Shown here: positions 1 through 5,985 of the stretch, in pieces | How positions within the stretch are numbered: position 1 is the stretch's first letter | Layout of the letters: the number at the start of each line of letters is the position of its first letter | Source of the DNA: Bacteroidales bacterium | GTDB taxonomy: Bacteria; Bacteroidota; Bacteroidia; Bacteroidales; Paludibacteraceae | DNA length: 5,985 nt | Direction of reading: 5' to 3' | Assembly (NCBI GenBank): GCA_900769035.1 | Contig: CAAGFD010000291.1 | Location: 1-5,985, forward strand | The notes under the pieces: generated by a model | What the model was told of the DNA's origin: nothing | Database searches by the model: none | The model's input: the letters and a program-made list of their open reading frames with translations, nothing else | Made by a program: the position numbers and the translations under genes

Positions 1-21
1 AGACGTGTGCTCTTCCGATCT
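1..21. other. Illumina TruSeq read-2 adapter remnant (not genomic)
   Basis: The first 21 bases, AGAC followed by GTGTGCTCTTCCGATCT, are identical to the 3' end of the TruSeq read-2 adapter as I know it. The match ends exactly in CGATCT, where an insert would be ligated. The sequence also creates an in-frame GTG at position 7, which gives a false start codon for the gene that follows. These bases should be treated as untrimmed library sequence. Confidence 0.96.
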
Positions 22-2037
22 CCCACCTACCAATTCTATTCTTCTTCAACTCCGGCAAAACAAGTCGACAATTCGAAAAATTCATCAGCTACTCCTACAA
101 TAGACAATTTTTCCAAAGACCTTACTTTGGCTGCATATAATGGAGAATTAGACCCGGTAGTCGGTAGAGAAAATGAAATAAATCGCTTAATACAAATTTT
201 AAGTAGAAGGAAAAAAAATAATCCTGTTTTAATAGGAGAACCTGGGGTTGGAAAATCCACAATCGTGGAGGGTCTGGCACAATTAATTGTTGACAACAAA
301 GTAACCAGACTATTGAGTGGCAAAAGAATAGTATCTTTGGATATAACATCTTTAGTGGCAGGAACCAAATATAGGGGACAATTCGAAGAACGCTTAAAAA
401 GCATTATCGATGAATTAGAAAACAATCCTAACATCATACTTTTTATTGACGAAATACATACTATTGTTGGAGCAGGAGCAACAACAGGGTCACTTGACAC
501 GGCAAATATTCTAAAACCTGCATTATCAAAAGGCAGAATACAATGTATTGGAGCTACCACGCTTAATGAATATCGAGAAAGCATTGAAAAAGATGGTGCA
601 TTAGAACGCAGATTTCAGAAAATTATAGTAGAACCATCTTCAGCTGAAGAAACTCTTCAAATACTAAACAACATCAAGAACAGGTACGAAGATCACCACA
701 ATGTAATTTACACTCCGGATGCAATAGAATATTGTGTATCCCTGTCTCAAAGATACATTACAGACCGTAATTTTCCGGATAAAGCTATTGATGTATTAGA
801 CGAAGTAGGCTCAAGAACCCACATCCGTAATTTCAACACTCCACAATACATAGTGGATATTGAAAATAGAATCAAAGAGTCGGAAGACATAAAAAAAGAT
901 GCTATTATACGTCAGGATTTTGAATTAGCATCCAAAATGAGAGACTTGGTTTGCACTCTTAATCAACAGCTTGCATCAGAAAAAGAAAAATGGGTAGAAA
1001 ATGAATCAGTTAATAGAACTCCAATAACTATTGACGACATACGCGAAACTATTTCTCAAATAACGGGAGTACCGGTTCAAAGACTTGCAGAAAACGAGAA
1101 TGAACGTCTGCTAAAAATGTCTGATGAAATAAAAAAACATATTATTGGACAAGACGATGCTATCGACAAAATAACGCGAGCTATAAGACGAAGCAGAGTT
1201 GGTTTAAAAGAACCGAATCGCCCAATTGGAAGTTTTATTTTTGTAGGACCAACCGGTGTAGGAAAAACTCTTCTTGCAAAAAAATTAGCAGAAAACATGT
1301 TTGGCACCGCAGATGCACTAATCCGTATTGATATGAGTGAATTTATGGAGAAATTCAGTGTGTCTCGCCTTGTTGGAGCCCCTCCCGGATATGTAGGTTA
1401 CGAACAAGGAGGACAACTTACCGAAAAAGTTAGACGCAAACCTTATTCAATCATTCTATTTGATGAAATAGAAAAAGCCAATTCCGACGTATTCAACATA
1501 TTATTACAAGTATTAGACGAAGGATTTATTACCGATAGCATTGGTAGAAAAATCGACTTTAAGAACACCGTTATCATCATGACGTCAAATGCCGGAACCC
1601 GACAATTAAAAGATTTTGGCAAAGGCATCGGCTTTAAAACCGGTGACACAAGTGATAATAGCAAATACGCACAATCTATTACCCAAAAGGCATTGGAAAA
1701 AATATTTGCACCGGAATTTTTAAACCGTATTGATGAAATAATTCAATTTAATTCATTACAAAAAGAAGATATCAACAAAATCATCTTATTAGAATTAAAT
1801 AAACTACATAAAAGGTGTAACACAATAGGTTACACATTAGTAATCTCTAACGAAGCAATAGACTATTTGGCTTCTAAAGGTTACAACCAACAATACGGAG
1901 CAAGACCATTGCAAAGAACAATTCAGACAGAAGTAGAAGACCTAATTGTGGAACAATTATTAGACAAAAAGAGTTTCTCAAACAACACTATTGAAATATA
2001 TTTTGACGAAAAGAGCAATTCTTTAAAGATAAAATAA
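22..2037 (+). CDS. clpC: ClpC-type AAA+ ATPase, Clp protease ATP-binding subunit (5'-truncated)
   Basis: This is a Hsp100 unfoldase that uses ATP to unfold proteins and thread them into the ClpP protease in the cytoplasm. Numbering the first genomic codon (position 22) as residue 1, 671 residues remain. A short linker (1-35) leads into AAA+ domain 1, with Walker A GEPGVGKS (72-79), Walker B ending in D143-E144 and an arginine pair R196-R197. A UVR-like segment (about 284-313, with IRQDFELASKMRD) follows, as in ClpC; the long ClpB coiled-coil middle domain is absent. Domain 2 has the pore loop GYVGY (456-460), Walker A GPTGVGKT (409-416), Walker B D481-E482, NRIDE (568-572) and the sensor-2 GARP (626-629). 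The IGF tripeptide (536-538) is the ClpP-docking loop, arguing for a proteolytic partner rather than a ClpB disaggregase. The family is usually about 820-860 residues, so roughly 150-180 N-terminal residues (the Clp-N repeats that bind substrate or adaptor) are missing at the contig edge. The GTG at 7 is adapter, not a start. Stop TAA at 2035. Confidence 0.93.
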   Translation, partial: PTYQFYSSSTPAKQVDNSKNSSATPTIDNFSKDLTLAAYNGELDPVVGRENEINRLIQILSRRKKNNPVLIGEPGVGKSTIVEGLAQLIVDNKVTRLLSGKRIVSLDITSLVAGTKYRGQFEERLKSIIDELENNPNIILFIDEIHTIVGAGATTGSLDTANILKPALSKGRIQCIGATTLNEYRESIEKDGALERRFQKIIVEPSSAEETLQILNNIKNRYEDHHNVIYTPDAIEYCVSLSQRYITDRNFPDKAIDVLDEVGSRTHIRNFNTPQYIVDIENRIKESEDIKKDAIIRQDFELASKMRDLVCTLNQQLASEKEKWVENESVNRTPITIDDIRETISQITGVPVQRLAENENERLLKMSDEIKKHIIGQDDAIDKITRAIRRSRVGLKEPNRPIGSFIFVGPTGVGKTLLAKKLAENMFGTADALIRIDMSEFMEKFSVSRLVGAPPGYVGYEQGGQLTEKVRRKPYSIILFDEIEKANSDVFNILLQVLDEGFITDSIGRKIDFKNTVIIMTSNAGTRQLKDFGKGIGFKTGDTSDNSKYAQSITQKALEKIFAPEFLNRIDEIIQFNSLQKEDINKIILLELNKLHKRCNTIGYTLVISNEAIDYLASKGYNQQYGARPLQRTIQTEVEDLIVEQLLDKKSFSNNTIEIYFDEKSNSLKIK

Positions 2038-2047
2038 AGCAATATCA

Positions 2048-2124
2048 TTTACTCGAACAAAAGCAATATAGCATAACTAACTAAATATCAATACAATAAT
2101 ATCAACGATATTTTTTCGAGTAAA
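2048..2124. repeat. 10-bp perfect inverted repeat flanking the clpC 3' intergenic region
   Basis: TTTACTCGAA at 2048-2057 is the exact reverse complement of TTCGAGTAAA at 2115-2124, with 57 bases between the arms. The left arm starts 10 bases after the clpC stop. The right arm ends 26 bases before the tRNA -7 box. It could close a long-range stem in the clpC 3' UTR, possibly enclosing the small hairpin at 2098-2112, or be a pair of protein-binding half sites. The pairing is directly seen; any function is inference. Confidence 0.5.
2095..2116 (+). terminator. weak candidate intrinsic terminator for clpC
   Basis: AATATC (2098-2103) pairs with GATATT (2107-2112) around an AAC loop and runs directly into six T residues (2111-2116). 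The stem has only one G-C pair and the T-run overlaps its 3' arm, so it would be unstable. It is placed correctly, about 60 bases after the clpC stop and before the tRNA promoter, but it could be a chance feature of AT-rich DNA. Confidence 0.3.
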
Positions 2125-2150
2125 AAGGGAAATTATTAAAAAAAAATTCA

Positions 2151-2158
2151 TACCTTTG
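2151..2158 (+). promoter_or_regulatory. Bacteroidota-type -7 promoter element for the tRNA gene
   Basis: TACCTTTG matches the Bacteroidota primary-sigma -7 consensus TAnnTTTG. It ends 19 bases before the mature tRNA 5' end, which would give a short leader of about a dozen bases to be removed by RNase P. No clear TTG -33 element is visible 19-21 bases upstream, where the sequence is AAAAAGGGAAATTATT. The -33 element is often weak in this phylum. Confidence 0.65.
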
Positions 2159-2177
2159 CACCGAAATAAAAAGGGAT

Positions 2178-2250
2178 GTATCCGTAGCTCAGTTGGTAGA
2201 GCAATTGACTCTTAATCAATGGGTCGTGGGTTCGAGCCCCACCGGGTATA
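2178..2250 (+). tRNA. tRNA-Lys (anticodon CTT)
   Basis: A complete 73-base cloverleaf without encoded CCA reads lysine AAG codons (AAA also only if it wobbles). Acceptor arms are GTATCCG (2178-2184) and CGGGTAT (2243-2249). The D-arm is GCTC/GAGC around AGTTGGTA (2187-2202). The anticodon stem ATTGA/TCAAT (2204-2208, 2216-2220) carries the loop CTCTTAA with CTT at 2211-2213. The variable loop is GGGTC, and the T-arm is GTGGG/CCCAC around TTCGAGC (2226-2242). The discriminator base is A2250, as expected for lysine. Two acceptor pairs are G-T wobbles (first and fourth), the first at the terminal position, which is slightly unusual. The gene lies alone between its own promoter box and its own terminator. 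Confidence 0.95.
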
Positions 2251-2255
2251 CAATG

Positions 2256-2297
2256 TAAAAGAGAAAGTAACAAGATTATTTTCTCTTTTATTTTTTA
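2256..2297 (+). terminator. strong intrinsic terminator of tRNA-Lys
   Basis: TAAAAGAGAAA (2256-2266) is the exact reverse complement of TTTCTCTTTTA (2280-2290). Pairing continues inward through G2267-T2279, T2268-A2278, A2269-T2277 and A2270-T2276 to a 5-base loop, CAAGA. That gives about 15 stacked pairs, with a TTTTTT tail at 2291-2296. It begins six bases after the tRNA 3' end, so it should end the tRNA transcript and insulate the following operon. Confidence 0.85.
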
Positions 2298-2363
2298 TAT
2301 AGACTCAATATTTAGGGTAATAAAAAATAGAGAATACACCACAAATTATCAAATAATTTTTTG

Positions 2364-2371
2364 TAACTTTG
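2364..2371 (+). promoter_or_regulatory. Bacteroidota-type -7 promoter element for gpmI operon
   Basis: TAACTTTG fits the TAnnTTTG -7 consensus. It lies 48 bases before the gpmI start codon, predicting an A/T-rich 5' leader of about 40 bases. There is no convincing TTG -33 element. Instead, a 7-bp A/T-only dyad (AAATTAT, CAA, ATAATTT; 2343-2359) occupies the spacer. No purine-rich ribosome-binding site precedes the ATG (TAATTATAACAATATG), which is normal for this phylum. Confidence 0.6.
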
Positions 2372-2419
2372 CCCTTTGAATAGTATTTAGTTTTTACATG
2401 GTAAATTAATTATAACAAT

Positions 2420-3946
2420 ATGAAACAGAAAGCATTATTAATGATTTTAGACGGATGGGGAATAGGAAATAAAAGTGAATCAGATGTTATCTCCATCACA
2501 CCGACACCACATTGGGATGCACTTTTGGCAAAATATCCACATTCTCAATTGCAAGCATCAGGTGAATACGTTGGTTTACCTGACGGACAAATGGGAAATT
2601 CAGAAGTAGGTCATTTGAATATTGGAGCCGGAAGAGTTGTATATCAAGACTTGGTAAAAATTAATCGCGCCTGTGCCGATGGTAGTTTTGTTACAAACCC
2701 AATGATAGTACAAGCCTTCAACTACGCACAAACACATAATGCAGACGTACATTTTATGGGTTTAACAAGCGATGGTGGTGTGCACAGTTCACTAAACCAT
2801 CTCTTTGCTCTATGTGACATTGCAAAACACTACAACATAAAAAATCACTATGTACACTGCTTTATGGATGGTAGAGATACCGACCCGAAAAGCGGTATTA
2901 CATTCATAAAACAATTAGAAGAACATCTGAAACAAACCGGAGGTAATATTGCTTCTATCATAGGCAGATATTATGCAATGGATAGAGATAACAGATGGGA
3001 AAGAATAAAAGAAGCATATGACTTATTGGTTGAAGGAAAAGGTGCTCAGTATCACGACCTCATTCAAGCAATGAATGACTCTTATGATAATAACATAACA
3101 GATGAGTTCATAAAACCAATTGTACATGTAGACGCAAATAACAATCCTATTGCACAAATAAAGAACGGAGACGTTGTCATATTTTTCAATTATAGAAACG
3201 ACCGAGCCAAAGAAATAACATCTGTACTCACTCAAAAAGACATGGCTGAAGTCGGCATGCATACTCTTGATTTACAATACTATTGTATGACACCTTACGA
3301 TGCATCATTTAAAGGTGTATACATATTGTTTGACAAAGAGAATGTAACCAACACATTAGGAGAAACTATTTCTAAAGCAAATCTACAGCAACTACACATA
3401 GCCGAGACAGAAAAATATGCACATGTCACATTCTTTTTTAATGGCGGAAGGGAAGAACCTTATACAAAAGAAGATAGGATATTAATTAACTCGCCAAAAG
3501 TTGCAACTTACGACTTAAAACCGGAGATGAGTGCATACGAAGTAGCACAAGCATTATGCGATGAACTCGACAAACAAAAATATGATTTTGCTGTAGTAAA
3601 CTTTGCCAATGGAGATATGGTAGGCCATACAGGAGTATATAAAGCAATAGAAAAAGCAGTGGCAACCATAGACGATTGTGTAGGACAAGTTGTTGATAAA
3701 GCCTTAGCAAATAACTATGAGATAATTATTATTGCCGACCATGGTAATGCAGACAACGCATTAAATAACGATGGCACACCAAATACAGCGCACTCACTCA
3801 ATCCCGTACCATTTGTATACATCTCAAACAATAAAAATGTAAAAGTAGAAAATGGAATATTAGCAGACGTTGCACCATCAATATTACACATTATGGGCAT
3901 AGAACAACCTGCTGAAATGACAGGAAAAAACCTAATAAACAACTAA
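2420..3946 (+). CDS. gpmI: 2,3-bisphosphoglycerate-independent phosphoglycerate mutase
   Basis: This cytoplasmic enzyme interconverts 3-phosphoglycerate and 2-phosphoglycerate in glycolysis and gluconeogenesis, using a phosphoserine intermediate and two metal ions, usually Mn(II). At 508 residues it has the normal full family length. The alkaline-phosphatase-like residues are all present. D11 in LDGWG and the nucleophile S61 in MGNSEVGHLNIGAGR are in place. D399 and H403 (GDMVGH), D440 and H441 (ADHGNAD) and H458 (TAHS) complete the metal ligands. These sit four or fewer positions from the Geobacillus stearothermophilus numbering (D12, S62, D403, H407, D444, H445, H462). The phosphotransferase insert shows MDGRDTDPKSG, YAMDRDNRWER, NYRNDR and FFFNGGREEPY. 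MKQKALLMILDGWG is the usual N-terminus, which fixes the ATG. It probably heads a transcript with the isomerase gene 12 bases downstream. No key residue is missing and codon use resembles its neighbours. Confidence 0.98.
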   Translation: MKQKALLMILDGWGIGNKSESDVISITPTPHWDALLAKYPHSQLQASGEYVGLPDGQMGNSEVGHLNIGAGRVVYQDLVKINRACADGSFVTNPMIVQAFNYAQTHNADVHFMGLTSDGGVHSSLNHLFALCDIAKHYNIKNHYVHCFMDGRDTDPKSGITFIKQLEEHLKQTGGNIASIIGRYYAMDRDNRWERIKEAYDLLVEGKGAQYHDLIQAMNDSYDNNITDEFIKPIVHVDANNNPIAQIKNGDVVIFFNYRNDRAKEITSVLTQKDMAEVGMHTLDLQYYCMTPYDASFKGVYILFDKENVTNTLGETISKANLQQLHIAETEKYAHVTFFFNGGREEPYTKEDRILINSPKVATYDLKPEMSAYEVAQALCDELDKQKYDFAVVNFANGDMVGHTGVYKAIEKAVATIDDCVGQVVDKALANNYEIIIIADHGNADNALNNDGTPNTAHSLNPVPFVYISNNKNVKVENGILADVAPSILHIMGIEQPAEMTGKNLINN

Positions 3947-3958
3947 TATATACATAAC

Positions 3959-5890
3959 ATGAAAAAGTTACTTACAATTTTTGCTCTATTAATTTCTCTG
4001 CAAATAATTGCACAGAACGACCCCGTTTTAATAACGATAAATGGAGTGGAAATAACAAAATCTGAATTTGAATACCTCTATAACAAAAACAACAAGAACA
4101 ATACTATCGACAAAAAGAGTCTTGATGAATATTTAGAGATGTATATCAACTTCAAATTAAAAGTAATAGAAGCTGAAGAACAACAGTTTGATACTATTGC
4201 TTCTTTCAAGAAAGAACTTGCCAGCTATCGTCGTCAATTGTCACAACCATATCTAACAGACACTGAATACGAAGAGCAACTATACAAAGAAGCTTACGAT
4301 CACTTTAGTCAAGATTGTGAAGTCAGTCATATATTGATAAGAGTAGATGTCGATGCTTTACCTGCAGACACACTAAAAGCATACAACAAAGCACTTTCTA
4401 TAAGAGACAGACTCCAAAAAGAAGATTTTGGCAAAGTAGCATATGAAGTAAGTGAAGATAAATCCGTCAAACAGAACAAGGGATATATAGGATATTGCAC
4501 AGCAATGCAAGTATTATGGCCATTCGAAAAAGCCATGTATACTCTACCTTTAAACGAAATATCAATGCCGGTACGCACCACATTGGGTTATCATTTAATA
4601 AAAGTGCATAATCGCAGACCGGCAATAGGTCAAGTTCATGCCTATCACATTATGAAGATATGCAATAAAAACATGAGCGACGAAGAACAAAAAAAAGCTT
4701 ATGATAGCATATTGGAAATAAAAAAACGCATAGACAATGGTGAGGATTTCTCCACATTAGCAAAAGAGGTAAGTGATGATAAACAAACAGCAGTAAGAGG
4801 AGGGGACTTATCTTGGTTCGGTGTTGGCCGTATGGTTGCTCCATTCGAAAAAGCCGCTTTTGCACTCAATGAAGGTGAGGTTTCCGAACCGATAAAAACC
4901 GACTTCGGTTGGCACATTATCAAGGTTGTTGAAAAACGCCAAGTAGAACCTTTTGAAAAGAAAAAAGCCGACATTCAAAAAATGATGAGATATGACAACA
5001 CAAGATCTCATGCCGCAAAAAATTCTTTTATCAACAAACTGAAAAAAGAGTATAATTACAAAGAAGATATTAAGTATATTGATACACTTAATACAATCTT
5101 CAGCAATAACATCAATAATAATGATGAAATAAGTAAAGCTCTAAAAAATTTACAAGGTAACATCTGTAGCTTTGCCGACAAAAACATCTCCGCTATAGAA
5201 TTCGGCTATTTTTGTATGCTTTTACATCAAGACTCTACTGCAATCAATTGTTCAGATTATCTAAACTCTTTTGTTGAGTTAGAATTAACCAGATACGAAG
5301 AAACACAATTGGAGCGTAAATATCCTGATTTTGCAAACTTAATGAAAGAGTATCACGACGGAATACTATTGTATAATATTTCCACAAAAGAAGTTTGGGA
5401 AAAAGCCTTAACTGACACGGTTGGTATTACAAAATTTTTCAAATCTAACATTGAAAAATACAAATGGGATAGCCCGAGATATAAAGGAGTAATTGCACAA
5501 TGCAAAGACAAGAAAACTGCTAAGAAAGTCAAACGCTTAATAAAAAAAGTAGACTTTGACTCTCTCAAAAATTGGGTCAACAATTATATCAACAACGACT
5601 CTGTTACATACGTAACTTTAGAAAAAGGCATATGGAAAGAAGGAGACAATAAAATAATAGATTCCAACGTATACAATAAAGCGATGAATAACGAAGATAT
5701 CAATCCTAATTTACCAAATATTATTGTATTCGGAAAAAATCTAGGTATAACTCCTGAAGACTACACAGATGTCAAAGGTAAAGTAATTGCCGATTACCAG
5801 AAGCATCTTGAAGCACAATGGATTAAATCACTTCGCAATAAGTATAAAATAGAAATAAATAAAGATATACTCAACACTATAGAACCGTGA
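3959..5890 (+). CDS. exported double-parvulin peptidyl-prolyl cis-trans isomerase (SurA/PpiC-type foldase)
   Basis: A 643-residue periplasmic foldase that should catalyse Xaa-Pro isomerisation or chaperone outer-membrane and secreted proteins. Residues 1-19 form a Sec signal peptide: two lysines, a hydrophobic core, and a probable cut after A18 in IIAQN. An N-terminal SurA-like segment (about 20-118) begins with PVLITINGVEITKSEFEYLY. Parvulin domain 1 spans about 120-221 (SHILIRV; ending GYHLIKVHNRRP). Parvulin domain 2 spans about 224-327 (HAYHIM, GGDLSWF at 281-287, PFEKAAFAL, GWHIIKVVEKR). Domain 1 has GYIGYC where domain 2 has GGDLSWF, so it may be the less active copy. Residues about 330-643 have no domain I can name; they are Lys/Asn-rich and end in a DYQKHLEAQWIKSLRNKY block that I recognise from Bacteroidota members of this family. 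The start is fixed by the signal peptide. There is no Shine-Dalgarno, and only 12 bases separate it from gpmI, so co-transcription is likely. It is not assigned surA because it is longer and organised differently from the E. coli protein. Confidence 0.93.
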   Translation: MKKLLTIFALLISLQIIAQNDPVLITINGVEITKSEFEYLYNKNNKNNTIDKKSLDEYLEMYINFKLKVIEAEEQQFDTIASFKKELASYRRQLSQPYLTDTEYEEQLYKEAYDHFSQDCEVSHILIRVDVDALPADTLKAYNKALSIRDRLQKEDFGKVAYEVSEDKSVKQNKGYIGYCTAMQVLWPFEKAMYTLPLNEISMPVRTTLGYHLIKVHNRRPAIGQVHAYHIMKICNKNMSDEEQKKAYDSILEIKKRIDNGEDFSTLAKEVSDDKQTAVRGGDLSWFGVGRMVAPFEKAAFALNEGEVSEPIKTDFGWHIIKVVEKRQVEPFEKKKADIQKMMRYDNTRSHAAKNSFINKLKKEYNYKEDIKYIDTLNTIFSNNINNNDEISKALKNLQGNICSFADKNISAIEFGYFCMLLHQDSTAINCSDYLNSFVELELTRYEETQLERKYPDFANLMKEYHDGILLYNISTKEVWEKALTDTVGITKFFKSNIEKYKWDSPRYKGVIAQCKDKKTAKKVKRLIKKVDFDSLKNWVNNYINNDSVTYVTLEKGIWKEGDNKIIDSNVYNKAMNNEDINPNLPNIIVFGKNLGITPEDYTDVKGKVIADYQKHLEAQWIKSLRNKYKIEINKDILNTIEP

Positions 5891-5973
5891 TTGATAACAA
5901 ACAAACATATTACATACTGCTAATAATATTGGCAATACTAACTCTATCTTCGTGCACTCAATTTCAGAAAATA
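5887..5973 (+). CDS. putative lipoprotein, N-terminal fragment (3'-truncated)
   Basis: A GTG at 5887 overlaps the TGA stop of the isomerase gene (GTGA) and opens a frame of 29 codons that stays open until the adapter begins. It translates as MIDNKQTYYILLIILAILTL followed by SSC-TQFQKI. That is a short polar start, a hydrophobic core of about 12 residues and a lipobox LSSC with the acceptor cysteine at residue 23. This is a classic signal-peptidase-II lipoprotein leader. The residues after the cysteine (TQFQK) lack the acidic run linked to surface export in Bacteroidota, so a periplasm-facing anchor is more likely. The stop-start overlap suggests translational coupling to the isomerase, and a role in envelope protein folding is a reasonable guess. 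The mature protein is not in the window, so its family cannot be told. A different start a few codons away cannot be excluded. Confidence 0.72.
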
Positions 5974-5985
5974 AGATCGGAAGAG
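5974..5985. other. Illumina adapter remnant (not genomic)
   Basis: The last 12 bases, AGATCGGAAGAG, are exactly the start of the standard Illumina TruSeq adapter read-through sequence common to both reads. Together with the adapter at the other end this gives an adapter-insert-adapter layout. Twelve bases is a short match, but its exact terminal position makes chance very unlikely. Confidence 0.93.

Noticed and set aside
36..584. Long open frame on the minus strand (182 codons) opposite the Clp ATPase
   Set aside because: It lies antisense to the well-conserved AAA+ domain 1, whose motifs are all in the plus frame. Its translation shows no recognisable domain. It is a coding shadow, as are the other minus-strand frames across the window.
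22..2037. Identification as ClpB disaggregase or ClpA
   Set aside because: The long ClpB middle domain is absent. A UVR-like segment and an IGF ClpP-docking loop are present, which together fit ClpC best.
2036..2069. Direct repeat AAAGCAATAT (2036-2045 and 2060-2069)
   Set aside because: Only ten bases and of low complexity, with two copies and no further periodicity. It gives no support for an attachment site or an array.
2178..2250. tRNA gene as a possible integration site for a mobile element
   Set aside because: No repeat of the tRNA 3' end is seen elsewhere in the window. There is no integrase, and the flanking genes are ordinary chromosomal housekeeping genes.
2398..2409. Mini-ORF ATG GTA AAT TAA in the gpmI leader
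   Set aside because: Three codons long, no ribosome-binding sequence and no repeated regulatory codons. It is not in a hairpin attenuator context, so chance is the simplest explanation.
2420..5973. gpmI, isomerase and lipoprotein cluster as a new functional system
   Set aside because: Close spacing suggests co-transcription, but a glycolytic enzyme beside envelope-folding genes is explained by ordinary operon packing. Nothing in the proteins links the two activities.

Overview
This is a short, AT-rich fragment, roughly one-third G+C by eye. It looks like a complete metagenomic or draft-genome contig from a member of the Bacteroidota, most likely Bacteroidales-like. Four things suggest this. 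The promoters show a TAnnTTTG -7 element. The starts lack Shine-Dalgarno sequences and sit behind A/T-rich leaders. The proteins match Bacteroidota-style ClpC, cofactor-independent phosphoglycerate mutase and double-parvulin foldase architectures. The coding sequence is Lys/Asn/Ile-rich. No species can be named from what is visible.

Both extreme ends are sequencing-library adapter rather than genome: bases 1-21 match the end of the Illumina TruSeq read-2 adapter, and bases 5974-5985 match the common AGATCGGAAGAG adapter start. The credible genomic interval is therefore about 22-5973.

All genes are on the + strand. (1) 22-2037 is the C-terminal four-fifths of a ClpC-type AAA+ unfoldase; its N-terminal domain is cut off by the contig end. 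(2) The 2038-2419 intergenic stretch holds a weak possible clpC terminator inside a larger inverted repeat. It also holds a tRNA-Lys(CTT) with its own -7 promoter box and a strong intrinsic terminator, and then a second -7 box that should drive the next operon. (3) 2420-3946 is gpmI, a complete glycolytic phosphoglycerate mutase with all metal and catalytic residues present. (4) Twelve bases later, 3959-5890 is an exported double-parvulin peptidyl-prolyl isomerase related to SurA/PpiD/PrsA. (5) Its stop codon overlaps the GTG start of a further gene, of which only the lipoprotein signal peptide and lipobox remain before the adapter.

Functionally the window combines general housekeeping: cytoplasmic protein quality control (ClpC, expected to work with ClpP), translation (tRNA-Lys), glycolysis (GpmI) and envelope protein folding (the isomerase and perhaps the truncated lipoprotein). 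gpmI and the isomerase appear co-transcribed by spacing alone. I see no mobile element, CRISPR array, toxin-antitoxin pair, defence gene or other accessory system. I do not think this window contains an undescribed system; the observations most worth acting on are the adapter ends and what they do to the terminal genes.
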